A DNA stretch of 46,433 nucleotides from Prolixibacteraceae bacterium (GCA_003457135.1 DMSQ01000003.1:1-46433), one strand, 5' to 3'; counted from the first letter of the stretch, positions 34,479 to 44,135 are shown. The notes: generated by a model not told the origin, from the sequence alone. Translations and numbers: made by a program.

Positions 34479-35462
34479 ATGTTTACTATTATTGGAGCCT
34501 CTGGCTTTGTTGGAACCCGCCTAATCGCACAGCTTGGAATAACAAATTGTCAAAATTTGGACAAAAGACAATCACTGAAATACCCTGAAATAACTATTCT
34601 TCAGAATATTCTCGAAAATGGTCTAACCGATTCAATACCTTCAGAAACCCAAACCATTGTTTTGCTCGCAGCCGAACACCGCGACGACGTTTCTCCAACT
34701 TCGCTTTATTACGATGTGAATGTGCAAGGCACCCGCAATGTACTGGATGCCATGGATAAGAAGGGAGTCAGGAATATTGTTTTTACCAGTTCTGTTGCTG
34801 TATTTGGATTAAATAAAAAAAATCCTGACGAAACCCACCCGGTTGATCCATTTAATCATTACGGCAAAAGCAAATGGCAAGCAGAAGAGGTTTTAAGAGA
34901 ATGGCATCAAAAAGATCCGGGAAACCGCTCATTAAACATTCTCCGACCAACCGTTATTTTTGGAGAACGCAACCGCGGCAATGTGTATAACCTGTTAAAG
35001 CAAATTGCTTCAGGAAAGTTTATGATGGTTGGCAATGGCACCAACAAAAAATCAATGGCTTACGTAGGTAATGTTGTTGCATTTATTCAATTTTGCATCA
35101 ATATGCAAAAGCCTGGCTACCGCTTGTTTCATTACATCGACAAACCAGATATGAACATGAACGAGCTGGTTCAACAAGTTGAGAAGAGTCTGGATAAAAA
35201 ATTACCGGCAGTTCGTTTACCCTATTGGCTCGGTTATATGGGAGGTTTAAGTTTTGATCTACTGGCAAAACTAACTGGCAAAAAGTTTTCGGTTAGTGCA
35301 GTCCGTGTTAAAAAGTTCTGCGCCACCACGCAATTCGATGCCACCGCTGCGCACAATTCCGGTTTTAAAGCTCCATTTACCCTTTCTGAAGGACTTCACC
35401 GCACCTTGCATTATGAGTTTATTGATTTGAATAAAGATGAAATTGTTTTTGAGTCAGAATAA
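34479..35462 (+). CDS. NAD-dependent sugar epimerase/dehydratase (SDR), partner of the initiating transferase
   Basis: This 327-residue extended SDR has a short N-terminal motif FTIIGASGFVGTRL. Further on are VLLAAEHRDD, FTSSVAVFG with the Ser, HYGKSKWQAEEV with the Tyr-x-x-x-Lys pair, and LRPTVIFGERNRGNVYNLL. In Bacteroidetes capsule loci such an SDR commonly precedes a WecA/MraY-type transferase and supplies its UDP-HexNAc donor, for example by 4-epimerisation or 4-keto reduction. That arrangement is seen here. The gene is richer in G+C than the preceding modules. Confidence 0.8.
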   Translation: MFTIIGASGFVGTRLIAQLGITNCQNLDKRQSLKYPEITILQNILENGLTDSIPSETQTIVLLAAEHRDDVSPTSLYYDVNVQGTRNVLDAMDKKGVRNIVFTSSVAVFGLNKKNPDETHPVDPFNHYGKSKWQAEEVLREWHQKDPGNRSLNILRPTVIFGERNRGNVYNLLKQIASGKFMMVGNGTNKKSMAYVGNVVAFIQFCINMQKPGYRLFHYIDKPDMNMNELVQQVEKSLDKKLPAVRLPYWLGYMGGLSFDLLAKLTGKKFSVSAVRVKKFCATTQFDATAAHNSGFKAPFTLSEGLHRTLHYEFIDLNKDEIVFESE

Positions 35463-35581
35463 AAATAAAAAAAACGACGCTTCATGGAACAAGATGATAC
35501 TTTCATGAAAGAAAATGCATACTTCATTAATTTATAACTTTCTGCTTAGCTTATGTCACATAATCAATTCTTTAAATAGCA

Positions 35582-35589
35582 TATCTTTG
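35582..35589 (+). promoter_or_regulatory. Possible -7 box TATCTTTG upstream of the wecA-like gene
   Basis: TATCTTTG matches TAnnTTTG in the 285-nt gap 35463-35747, about 160 nt before the WecA-like gene. No good TTTG lies 19-21 nt upstream, so support is weak. Apart from this the gap shows no recognisable gene. Confidence 0.3.
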
Positions 35590-35747
35590 TTGAACCAACA
35601 AGCACTTAAAATGATAGATATTAATGTATGCACTTTTTGAGATGAAAGAGTTCTTAATTGAGAATTTCCTTCTATAAAGGAATCATTGTTATCGCAAAAA
35701 CGTATAGCGTCCATATAGGTTGAAACACTGGTAAACGAATCAAAATT

Positions 35748-36980
35748 ATGATGATTTCAATTCTTCAAATTTCTGCCGCATTTTTCATCGGTCTCGTAAT
35801 TGTCTATTATGCTATACCAATAATTGTAAGGATTTCTATTGAAAAGCATTTGTACGATGTTCCCAATGAACGAAAAGTCAACAAAACGGTTATTCCCAAT
35901 TTAGGTGGAATAGCCCTGTTTGTCGGCATTTCAATTGCCACCTTGTTGTGCATCTTTGAAAATTCTTTTCCGGATTGGCGCTATATTTTGTCCTGCATGA
36001 TTATTCTTTTTTTTGTTGGAATTAAAGACGATATCCTGATAATCTCAGCCCGTAAAAAATTCGCAGCGCAGATCCTCTGTGCCTTAATATTAGTAATACT
36101 TGGAGATATCCGGCTGACCCATTTTCATGGTATTTTGGGAATAAATGAAATTAATTATTTTTTTAGCCTAATAATCAGTTCTTTAACCATTGTAGGAATT
36201 ATAAACGCGTTGAATCTGATTGACGGAATTGACGGCCTAGCTGCTTCAATTGCCATTCTGGCTTCAATGATTTTCGGTTTCCTGTTTTTCTCTTCCGATG
36301 ACGTAAATTATGCGTTGCTTTGCTTTGCTACAACCGGAAGCTTAATTTCATTTTTTATTTTCAATGTATTCGGCAAAAAAAATAAGATTTTTATGGGCGA
36401 CACCGGCTCTTTAACCCTTGGTTTAATCCTCTCTGTTTGTGCCATTAAATACAATGAATCTACTATTGGTGGCAATGAAGTCATGTTTAATCTTTCACCT
36501 ATATTATCACTGGCCCTTCTGTCTGTTCCTATGTTTGATCTGGTACGTTTATTTTTAATTCGAATTTTTCAGGGAAAATCTCCTTTTGTTCCGGATATGA
36601 ACCATATACATCATAAGTTTCTGAAATTAGGTCTCTCGCACCGCATGACCACTATGATTATTGTTCTGACAAATGTATTTATCATTGGGATTATTTTTGT
36701 TTTCCGGGGTTTAAATAACCATATTTTATTAATTCTGCTAACATTATTGGTTGCTTTTTTCATGGTTTTACCGGATTTTATTTACGAATTCATAAAATCA
36801 CAAAACTCATTCGCAAAGAGGATTCGCTTCCAATCATACTTTATTCCTTATAAAAACAGCTTCTATCATCAAACACACACTTCATCTCCAAAATCAATCG
36901 TACTAATCGAAATTAGACATAAAACCGATAAGCTAAAACAATCTTTAGTGAATAACCTAAATTCAGGAAATGCTATCTGA
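35748..36980 (+). CDS. Undecaprenyl-phosphate GlcNAc-1-phosphate transferase-like initiating enzyme (WecA/MraY family)
   Basis: This 410-residue polytopic protein has about 10-11 membrane helices. It has VPNERKVNKTVIPNLGGIAL in the first loop, FVGIKDD with the paired Asp, NALNLIDGIDGLAASIA, FMGDTGSLTLG and HIHHKFLKLGLSHR, all polyprenyl-P:HexNAc-1-P transferase signatures. It starts the repeat unit by moving HexNAc-1-phosphate from UDP onto the lipid carrier. The C terminus (after about 350) is a soluble extension. No PglC/WcaJ-type initiator exists in the window, so this is the likely priming enzyme of the locus. Confidence 0.9.
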   Translation: MMISILQISAAFFIGLVIVYYAIPIIVRISIEKHLYDVPNERKVNKTVIPNLGGIALFVGISIATLLCIFENSFPDWRYILSCMIILFFVGIKDDILIISARKKFAAQILCALILVILGDIRLTHFHGILGINEINYFFSLIISSLTIVGIINALNLIDGIDGLAASIAILASMIFGFLFFSSDDVNYALLCFATTGSLISFFIFNVFGKKNKIFMGDTGSLTLGLILSVCAIKYNESTIGGNEVMFNLSPILSLALLSVPMFDLVRLFLIRIFQGKSPFVPDMNHIHHKFLKLGLSHRMTTMIIVLTNVFIIGIIFVFRGLNNHILLILLTLLVAFFMVLPDFIYEFIKSQNSFAKRIRFQSYFIPYKNSFYHQTHTSSPKSIVLIEIRHKTDKLKQSLVNNLNSGNAI

Positions 36981-37020
36981 TAACATCGTGAAAATAAGCT
37001 TTCATACCACTGCTATTCAT

Positions 37021-37130
37021 GCATGCAATCGAGCAATAAAACCATAAGTGAAAGGAAGGTAATCATCTGACATTTTGCAGTAATTAAAATGAAAATCAAG
37101 GGTTACCGTTTGAACATGAAAACCCGCCCC
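37021..37130 (-). pseudogene. Degenerate fragment of a zwf gene upstream of fkp
   Basis: The sequence aligns with 40260-40370 inside the intact zwf, with long identical blocks (CAATCGAGCAA, GGAAGGTAA, AATGAAAATC, TTACCGTTTGAAC, GAAAACCCGCCCC). The minus strand reads GAGFHVQTVTLDFHFN then YLPFTYG, against GAGFRVQTVNLDFHYN and YLPSAYG in the real enzyme. Small insertions and a frameshift near the end (LLLDCM in another frame) show that it is dead. Weak similarity may continue to about 36990. About 110 nt survive. Confidence 0.85.
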
Positions 37131-37159
37131 ATATTAGTATGCATTCATTCGCATCAACC

Positions 37160-40027
37160 ATGAAGCACCTCATTTCTGTACCATCAAACACCATTCCTCA
37201 TTTCCACCAGATTTCCGGACTTTCTCCTGACGATTGGTTTGTTTCTTCCGATCCTGAAGGAAAAAAAGTCGGTTCAGGAGGAGGAACGGCCCACTTGCTG
37301 ACTGAGCTTTTTTATCAGGATGGAGATAAGGGATTTGACCAATGGTTAGGGAAAGAAAAACGGGTAATTATTCATGCAGGTGGACAAAGCCGAAGGCTTC
37401 CGGCTTATGCTGCCCTGGGAAAGAGTTTATTGCCCATGCCGGTATTTCGCTGGTCGCGCGGACAAAGCCTAAACCAACGCTTAATTCATCTTCAGGCTCC
37501 ACTCTTCGACCAAATTCTAGAAAACGCCCCAAAAAAACTCAACACACTGATTGCCAGTGGCGACACCCTTATTTTTTCAGGCAAATGTATCCCCAAAATA
37601 CCTGAGGCCGACATGGTTTGCTTTGGAATGTGGCTCGAACCAGAGAAAGCCACCAACCATGGTGTGTTTTTCGCCAATCATGAAGACCCTGGAAAATTGC
37701 AGTTTATGCTTCAGAAACCAACCATCCAGAAGATTAAAGAGCTAATTCACGAGTATTATTTTCTGATGGACATTGGCATTTGGTTACTTAGCGATAAAGC
37801 TATAAACTTGCTGATGAAGCGTTGTGGCTGGAAAGATGAAACTTACGAAAACAAAACTTCGGATTTTTATGACTTATACAGCAACTTTGGAATGGCCATG
37901 GGAGAATCACCAATTGAAGCTGACGAAGATATTAACAAACTTAAGGTAGCGCTGGTGAACCTCGAAGAAGGAGAGTTTTATCATTTAGGCAATACATCAG
38001 AACTGATCAGTTCCAATTTGGCTATCCAAAACCGGATTACCGACCAGCGTGAAATCTGGCACCGGCAAATCAAACCTCACCCGTCTATTTTCATACTTAA
38101 TGCTGAAGTTCATTCCGTATTAACAACAAAACAAACCAATCTGTGGATTGAAAATTCAATCATTCCATCAGGATGGGAATTGGCCGGAGATCATGTTTTG
38201 ACTCACATCCCCGAAAACAGTTGGTCGCTAAAATTACCTTCAGGAACTTGTCTCGACCTGCCACCTGTATCTGAGAATGAAGTTGCAATTCGAAATTATG
38301 GATTTGAAGATACCTTCAGGGGAGAAAGGTCAGACAACGGCACTCGTTTTATGGGATCAGTTTTAAGCGAATGGCTAAAAAAACGTGATTTAAGCGGGGC
38401 TTTCAGCGACAAAGAAATGAAGACCGACATGCAGTTTCTCCCCCTGTTTCCAGTCGTGAAGAAAAATGAGATCGCTGCTACGTTCATCCAATGGCTAATT
38501 GATGAGAAACCTGAAAAACGTGCAGATTTTACGAACCAATGGTTGGGTGCCCGGCGATTGAGTTCGGATGAAATCAGTTGGGTTTGCCATATTCCATTCC
38601 TGGAGGAACAAAGCAAGCATCTTCGTTCGAAAGCAATCCCTGCCCTTGCTGTAAATTACACCAATTCAGTTTTTTATCAACTTGATCTGGCAAAACTTGC
38701 CAATGATTTTGTCAACCAAAATCTGGAACTTCCGGCCACACTTCCGGGTAAAAATATGGATTGGCTACCTTTGCATTTTCATATGTTCAGGGCATCGGTT
38801 TTGCGCAAAAGGGGATTAGAATGGAACCAGGAAGAAAAAAAGGCGTTCGACTATCTTCGCAATTCGGTACTCGAACATTTCCATGAACATCCGGTTGAGC
38901 CTGTCATCAAACTACTACCCGATCAGATTGCCTGGGGCAGAAGTCCGGTCAGGCTTGATCTGGCCGGGGGATGGACAGATACCCCACCCTATTGTTTCCT
39001 TCACGGCGGGAAAGTAGTTAATCTGGCTGTTGAATTAAATGGCCAACCACCATTGCATTGTTACATCAAGGCTTCAGAAAAACCTGAGTTCGTTATACGG
39101 TCAATAGACCTTGGGGCGCAGGAAACAATCCGGACTTTTGATGAACTAAGGGCGTTTCACAACATCGGATCTCCATTCGCAATTCCCAAAGCGGCACTTG
39201 CCCTTGCCGGATTTATTCCTGAATTCTCAATCCGGAAATTTCCTTCGCTCGAAAAACAACTTGAATATACCGGAGGTGGCATGGAGATTTCTATCCTTTC
39301 AGCAGTGCCAAAAGGTTCCGGGCTTGGTACCAGCTCTATTTTAGCGGCAACCGTACTCGGAACCATTTCAGAAGTTTGCGGCCTGAAGTGGGACAAAACA
39401 GAAACGGGCAGGCGCACACTTGCATTGGAGCAATTACTGACTACCGGAGGCGGCTGGCAGGATCAGTTTGGCGGAATTCTGGAGGGTATCAAACTATTGG
39501 AAACCAGTCCGGGAAAGCTGCAAAGTCCGCTAATCAAATGGCTTCCCGAATCACTATTCACCGATCCTGTTAATAAAAACAGGATGTTGCTCTATTATAC
39601 CGGAATAACCCGGGTAGCAAAAAGTATTCTGGCCGAAATTGTCCGTGGTATGTTTTTAAATTCGTCGCCCCATCTGGCTTTGCTCGAAGAATTAAAAGTG
39701 CATGCCGGTAACACCAGTGAATCACTCCTGTCTAAAGATTTTGAAGGGCTAGGTAAAAACATACTTCGGAGCTGGCATCTCAATCAGACTTTAGATCATG
39801 GTACAAACACTACGGAAATTCAGAAAATAATAGACCGGATTGCACTGTGGACAGTGGGATATAAATTATTGGGAGCCGGAGGCGGGGGCTTTATGCTTAT
39901 TTTTGCCCATGACGAAAAATCTGCCGGGAAAATCAGGCACGAACTAACTGCAAATCCGGTAAATAACAGGGCCAGACTGGTTGATTTCAGCCTTTCCACT
40001 TCTGGATTACAGGTAACTAAAAGTTAA
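37160..40027 (+). CDS. fkp: Bifunctional L-fucokinase/GDP-L-fucose pyrophosphorylase
   Basis: This is a 955-residue protein from the ATG at 37160. An in-frame ATG at 37139 adds seven residues that do not fit the family start (M-x-x-L-x-S-x-P-S-N). The N-terminal half is the GTP-fucose-1-P pyrophosphorylase: GSGGGTAHLL, HAGGQSRRLPAYAALGKS, FMLQKP and LMDIGIWLLSDKA. The C-terminal half is a GHMP kinase: WGRSPVRLDLAGGWTDTPPY, VPKGSGLGTSSILAATVLG, TGGGWQDQ and LGAGGGGFMLIFA. Length and order match Bacteroides Fkp. It makes GDP-fucose from free fucose for surface glycans, and would feed the GT11 enzyme. It converges with zwf, 11 nt apart. Confidence 0.95.
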   Translation: MKHLISVPSNTIPHFHQISGLSPDDWFVSSDPEGKKVGSGGGTAHLLTELFYQDGDKGFDQWLGKEKRVIIHAGGQSRRLPAYAALGKSLLPMPVFRWSRGQSLNQRLIHLQAPLFDQILENAPKKLNTLIASGDTLIFSGKCIPKIPEADMVCFGMWLEPEKATNHGVFFANHEDPGKLQFMLQKPTIQKIKELIHEYYFLMDIGIWLLSDKAINLLMKRCGWKDETYENKTSDFYDLYSNFGMAMGESPIEADEDINKLKVALVNLEEGEFYHLGNTSELISSNLAIQNRITDQREIWHRQIKPHPSIFILNAEVHSVLTTKQTNLWIENSIIPSGWELAGDHVLTHIPENSWSLKLPSGTCLDLPPVSENEVAIRNYGFEDTFRGERSDNGTRFMGSVLSEWLKKRDLSGAFSDKEMKTDMQFLPLFPVVKKNEIAATFIQWLIDEKPEKRADFTNQWLGARRLSSDEISWVCHIPFLEEQSKHLRSKAIPALAVNYTNSVFYQLDLAKLANDFVNQNLELPATLPGKNMDWLPLHFHMFRASVLRKRGLEWNQEEKKAFDYLRNSVLEHFHEHPVEPVIKLLPDQIAWGRSPVRLDLAGGWTDTPPYCFLHGGKVVNLAVELNGQPPLHCYIKASEKPEFVIRSIDLGAQETIRTFDELRAFHNIGSPFAIPKAALALAGFIPEFSIRKFPSLEKQLEYTGGGMEISILSAVPKGSGLGTSSILAATVLGTISEVCGLKWDKTETGRRTLALEQLLTTGGGWQDQFGGILEGIKLLETSPGKLQSPLIKWLPESLFTDPVNKNRMLLYYTGITRVAKSILAEIVRGMFLNSSPHLALLEELKVHAGNTSESLLSKDFEGLGKNILRSWHLNQTLDHGTNTTEIQKIIDRIALWTVGYKLLGAGGGGFMLIFAHDEKSAGKIRHELTANPVNNRARLVDFSLSTSGLQVTKS

Positions 40028-40038
40028 TCGGACTGAAC

Positions 40039-41550
40039 TTACAATTCACAATATTCGCCGTCGTGGGCCAGGTTTTTACATGGATAGCGCCACATACCAT
40101 CTTCCATCAACTGATCAACTACCTCGGGGCCCCAGGTTCCGGCCGGATAACTAAAAATCGGGATATCCGGGTTGTTTTGCCAGGCATTGAGAATAGGCTG
40201 AATATACTCCCACGCCTTTTCAACTGCATCGCCACGGGCATATAAAGTAGCATCGCCCTGCATACAATCGAGCAACAGACGTCCATAAGCCGACGGAAGG
40301 TAAACGTCAGACAATTCGTTGTAATGAAAATCGAGGTTTACCGTTTGAACCCGAAAACCCGCCCCCGGGATCTTCATCCCAATCTTCAACAAAATTCCTT
40401 CATCAGGCTGAATGCGCAGTACCAACTGGTTGTTCAGCGTACCTGAATCTGGCTGGTCGCCAAATAAATGATGTGGCGTAGTTTTAAAATGAATCACCAC
40501 TTCAGCAACTCTTGCCGGTAATTTTTTACCCGTCCGGATATAAAATGGAACGCCAGCCCAGCGAAAATTATCAATGAAAAATTTAATGGCCAGAAATGTT
40601 TCGGTTCGTGAAAGCGGATCAACACCGGTTTCATCCCGATAAGCCTTAACCAGCTCTTTGCCAATATGCGATTGGGAGTATTGTCCGCGGATGACATGCT
40701 GTGCCACCTTTTCCTGACTGATTGGTCTCAACGATTGAAAAACTTTCAGTACCTCATTGCGGATGGCATCGGCTTCAACCACAACTGGCGGTTCCATAGC
40801 TATTAGCCCGACGAGTTGCAACAAATGGTTCTGAACCATATCGCGCAACGCCCCCGAATGATCGTAATAGCCACCGCGGTCTTCAATCCCAAGCGTTTCG
40901 GCCGAAGTTATTTCGATATGATGTATAAAGTTATGGTTCCAGATGGGTTCAAAAATGCCGTTTGAAAAACGGGTTACCAGCATATTCTGAACAGTTTCTT
41001 TCCCCAGATAATGATCAATACGATAAAGCTGATTTTCGTTAAAGTAGTTGAGCAAATTTTTGTTGAGGGACTTTGCGCTTGCGAGGTCAGTCCCGAAAGG
41101 TTTTTCAATGATCAACCGTTTAAACCCATTCGTTGAGTCATTCAAACCAACTTCGGCCAAACTTTGCGGAATTACCTGATACAGATTGGGCGGAGTTGAC
41201 AAATAATAAATGAAATTTTCGGGAATTGCCAGTTCATTGCAAAGCTCTTCAAGCCTTGATTTCAGGATAGGATATTCCGAAGAATCGGAGGTTAACAGTG
41301 GCTGGTAATATAAATGTTCCAGAAATGATTCAATGTCTTCCTGATTCTGTGGCTGGACTGACAAAAACTCTTTCACCATCTCACGAAACCCGAAATCAGT
41401 AAGCTCAGTCCGCGAAACGCCAAGCACGGCCAGTTTCTCCGGAAGCAGTTGTTGCGTATGCATTTCGTACAGTGCCGGTATCAGTTTTCTTTTGGTCAGG
41501 TCGCCTGAAGCTCCGAAAATAACCAGTATATGCGGATCAGATTGTTTCAT
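40039..41550 (-). CDS. zwf: Glucose-6-phosphate 1-dehydrogenase
   Basis: This 503-residue cytoplasmic enzyme of the oxidative pentose phosphate pathway has the NADP-binding GASGDLTKRKLIPALY (residues 13-28), IIEKPFGTDLASAK, the active site RIDHYLGKE (177-185), FEPIWNHNFIHHIEIT, ETFLAIKFFIDNFRW and YIRTGKKLP. It ends with the TWGPE motif near the C terminus. The usual partners gnd and pgl are not adjacent. A fossil of the same gene lies upstream of fkp (37021-37130), so this region has rearranged. Confidence 0.95.
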   Translation of the reverse strand: MKQSDPHILVIFGASGDLTKRKLIPALYEMHTQQLLPEKLAVLGVSRTELTDFGFREMVKEFLSVQPQNQEDIESFLEHLYYQPLLTSDSSEYPILKSRLEELCNELAIPENFIYYLSTPPNLYQVIPQSLAEVGLNDSTNGFKRLIIEKPFGTDLASAKSLNKNLLNYFNENQLYRIDHYLGKETVQNMLVTRFSNGIFEPIWNHNFIHHIEITSAETLGIEDRGGYYDHSGALRDMVQNHLLQLVGLIAMEPPVVVEADAIRNEVLKVFQSLRPISQEKVAQHVIRGQYSQSHIGKELVKAYRDETGVDPLSRTETFLAIKFFIDNFRWAGVPFYIRTGKKLPARVAEVVIHFKTTPHHLFGDQPDSGTLNNQLVLRIQPDEGILLKIGMKIPGAGFRVQTVNLDFHYNELSDVYLPSAYGRLLLDCMQGDATLYARGDAVEKAWEYIQPILNAWQNNPDIPIFSYPAGTWGPEVVDQLMEDGMWRYPCKNLAHDGEYCEL

Positions 41551-41601
41551 GGTTGACGATTTCGTTCTTATATTATTTAAACGAATGAAAAGCGAATTTG
41601 A

Positions 41602-42228
41602 TTAATAACTAACCCAAACCATGCAATGATTTTCGAAAATCTGAAAGTGGGGAGAATAAACCACCGGATTATTCCCGAAAGTAAACCGCGCTGAAAATTG
41701 ATTTTCCTGTTCAGGAATAAAAGGTAGAATTTGAATATGTTCCCTGAATACAATTCCATCATCAGGCACTAATTTAAAAATAGCTTCTTTGGCGCACCAG
41801 TAGAGACATTGCAAAACCGGATCTCTTCCGGTTTGTTTCAATTCTGCCTCAGAAAGATATCTTTTTTCAACTGCATTGTAGTTTCGGCTAACACTTTCCA
41901 GATCAATGCCCACCTCACAAGTCACATGAATATACACAGTAACGAATTCACGCGAATGACTAATGGACAAGTATTTAAAGGTGGAATGGTTCAAAATTGG
42001 TTTGCCTGATTCAGAATAATGAATTTCGAAGTCGGTGCCAATCATTTGACGAAGTAAAAGTCGTGTTGCAAGCCATTCAACTTTTCGCTTTTCATAGCTG
42101 TATCTCCAAAAATCAGAATTTTCAAGCTCTTCAGGAGAAAAATGAGCAAGCAAACCGACTGAAGTTTCAGTCAGTTGCCAAACTCCAATCTGGCCGCCAT
42201 CTGTTGGTATGATTCTAAATAATGCCAT
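41602..42228 (-). CDS. 4'-phosphopantetheinyl transferase superfamily protein
   Basis: This 208-residue Sfp-type enzyme has the metal-binding motif VGIDLESV (about 110-117), SEAEL, and YWCAKEAIFKLV (about 143-154) containing the W/F-x-x-KEA catalytic signature. The N-terminal half has WLATRLLLRQMIG and SISHS. It adds phosphopantetheine from CoA to carrier proteins. The start abuts the gldD stop, so it forms an operon gldE-gldD-PPTase, a common order in this phylum. Confidence 0.88.
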   Translation of the reverse strand: MALFRIIPTDGGQIGVWQLTETSVGLLAHFSPEELENSDFWRYSYEKRKVEWLATRLLLRQMIGTDFEIHYSESGKPILNHSTFKYLSISHSREFVTVYIHVTCEVGIDLESVSRNYNAVEKRYLSEAELKQTGRDPVLQCLYWCAKEAIFKLVPDDGIVFREHIQILPFIPEQENQFSARFTFGNNPVVYSPHFQIFENHCMVWVSY

Positions 42229-42807
42229 TTAACGGATCCATTCTGTAGTTTCGATTAAATGAATAACATCGGGAGTTAGGAATTCGATTACAGGACGAAT
42301 AGAATCAATATTGGGAACTTCGCGGATATACAATGCGCCACGAAGAAAGTGATGAGTGCTGTCGGTCAGGTAAAACTGAAGCGGTGATGCTGTATTCCCG
42401 TCAATCAGGTAAATGGTTCCATAAACTTTTTTTTCAGGATTCATGAAAAGCCGTTCATTGATGGCATCGGCTTTAATGGAATGTTTGTATGCCAGGGTGT
42501 GCGAATCTTCAGTAAGTTTCGCCAGATTGTTGTTCACTTTTTTATAGCTGATATGCAATTCGGCTTTGTGTGCCGGTATGATCAGGTTCACCCAAAAAGG
42601 TTCGGTTAATCGTTCATCATCGGGCACAATCTGGCTGTAATCCGGTATTTCAAAGCGATATGGAAAAGTGGGTGATAAGAGTTGGTGATAAGACTTTTTC
42701 TGAAATTCGATCCGGAAGAATCCCCGAGGTTTTGGCACATATTCCTTTTTGCACGAAAAGCTGATCAGCAAAAGCAGTACGGGGAAAAAGTAAAGGTATT
42801 TTTTCAT
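42229..42807 (-). CDS. gldD: Gliding motility lipoprotein GldD
   Basis: This 192-residue lipoprotein has signal MKKYLYFFPVLLLLISFSCK with a lipobox ending at Cys19. It then has the GldD signature YVPKPRGFFRIEFQKKSYH, FPYRFEIPDYSQI, FWVNLIIPAHKAELHISYK and AYKHSIKADAI, and ends DVIHLIETTEW. GldD is needed for gliding/type IX secretion in flavobacteria and is conserved in non-gliding relatives. It overlaps gldE by 4 nt (ATGA). Confidence 0.92.
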   Translation of the reverse strand: MKKYLYFFPVLLLLISFSCKKEYVPKPRGFFRIEFQKKSYHQLLSPTFPYRFEIPDYSQIVPDDERLTEPFWVNLIIPAHKAELHISYKKVNNNLAKLTEDSHTLAYKHSIKADAINERLFMNPEKKVYGTIYLIDGNTASPLQFYLTDSTHHFLRGALYIREVPNIDSIRPVIEFLTPDVIHLIETTEWIR

Positions 42808-44135
42808 TCTTCATTGGTCTTAATTTCAACTTTGATTTGCTTAATCCGCCGGTTGTCAACAGCTTCAATCGAGAAAACGTAATTTTTACAGTTTATCGTA
42901 TCACTCTTAAGCGGAATCTCACCTTTTAATTCCAAAATAAGTCCTGCAAGGGTGTCGGCTTCTCCTTTTACATCATCAAACACTGTATCTTCTGAACCAA
43001 TAACCTTGTAAAAATCATTTAACATGGTTTTACCATCGAACAGGAATTTGTTTTCTCCGATTTTGGTGTAAAATTTTTCCTCTTCGTCAAACTCGTCAGT
43101 AATTTCGCCGACAATTTCCTCCAGCACATCCTCGAGCGTTACAATCCCCGATGTTCCTCCATATTCGTCAACAACAATAGCCATGTGAACTTTGTTTTTC
43201 TGGAATTCTTCAAGCAGGTCATCAATCTTTTTGGTTTCAGGAACATAAAAGGGTGGGCGGATAATGCTCTGCCAGCGAAAAGTTGCCCCTTTATGGGCAT
43301 GTGGCAGCAAATCCTTGATATAAAGAATACCCTTAATATGATCGAAGGATTCGGAATAAACGGGAATGCGGGAGAAGCCGTTTTCGGTGATCAGGTTCAT
43401 GATTTTGGAGTAACTGTCGTTCAACTCAGCAGAAACCACATCAACGCGCGAACGCATAATTTCGGCGACACTTTTATTTCCGAATTTTACAATCCCTTTT
43501 AATATCTCTTTATCCTCTTTCAGCTCAGTTTGTGAAGTAAGTTCCAGCGCCTGTGACAATTCATCAACCGAAATGTGTTGGTTATAAGCGCGGATACGGT
43601 TATTAATAAACGAAGTGGAATAGATGAGAATGGAATTCAACGGCCGAAGGACTTTGATCAGATAATACAGAGGGAAGGCAATAAACCATGCAAATTTTAG
43701 AGCATGGCGGGTAGTATATACTTTGGGTATGATTTCGCTAAATAGCAGGATTAAAAAAGAAATTGTTATGACCTGAATGATAAACCCCCAAACAGGCTCA
43801 TTCGAAAAATCAACCAGATTATTGAAGGTGAAACTTGATAAGATTACAATACCTACCTTAATAAAATTGTTGGCTACCAGGATAGTAGCCAACAATTGCT
43901 CGGGAGATTCCAGATTTTTAAGTATATAAAAATTCTTTTTTGCCAATCTTCCCTTAATTTTATTTTTCTCAGCAGAGCTAAGCGAGAAATAAGCAACCTC
44001 CGAACCGGAAAGTAAAGCAGAAAAAATAATCAGGATTAATATAACAACCAGGCTAATTGCAATACCGGCAGAAAAAGGGTGAATTTGAATATTCCGGGAA
44101 ATTGCGCAAAGCGCAGGTAATGGATCAGTTTCCAA
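42804..44135 (-). CDS. gldE: Gliding motility-associated protein GldE (CNNM/CBS/CorC domains)
   Basis: This 443-residue membrane protein has an N-terminal CNNM (DUF21) domain with about four membrane helices (VVILILIIFSALLSGSEVAY, then helices to about 190). Paired CBS domains follow (about 215-335: IMRSRVDVVSA, GFSRIPVYSE, VHMAIVVDEYGGTSGIVTLE), then a CorC_HlyC C-terminal domain (about 345-435). The reading frame is closed by TAA immediately upstream and no in-frame ATG precedes the first helix. The TTG at 44135 (giving METDPLP) is therefore the probable start, an uncommon choice here. Co-transcribed with gldD. Confidence 0.92.
   Translation of the reverse strand: METDPLPALCAISRNIQIHPFSAGIAISLVVILILIIFSALLSGSEVAYFSLSSAEKNKIKGRLAKKNFYILKNLESPEQLLATILVANNFIKVGIVILSSFTFNNLVDFSNEPVWGFIIQVITISFLILLFSEIIPKVYTTRHALKFAWFIAFPLYYLIKVLRPLNSILIYSTSFINNRIRAYNQHISVDELSQALELTSQTELKEDKEILKGIVKFGNKSVAEIMRSRVDVVSAELNDSYSKIMNLITENGFSRIPVYSESFDHIKGILYIKDLLPHAHKGATFRWQSIIRPPFYVPETKKIDDLLEEFQKNKVHMAIVVDEYGGTSGIVTLEDVLEEIVGEITDEFDEEEKFYTKIGENKFLFDGKTMLNDFYKVIGSEDTVFDDVKGEADTLAGLILELKGEIPLKSDTINCKNYVFSIEAVDNRRIKQIKVEIKTNEE

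Noticed and set aside
37139..37159. Upstream ATG for fkp
   Set aside because: The seven added residues do not fit the conserved Fkp start, which aligns with the ATG at 37160.
40028..40038. Bidirectional terminator between convergent fkp and zwf
   Set aside because: Only 11 nt separate the stops and no hairpin with a T tract is visible.
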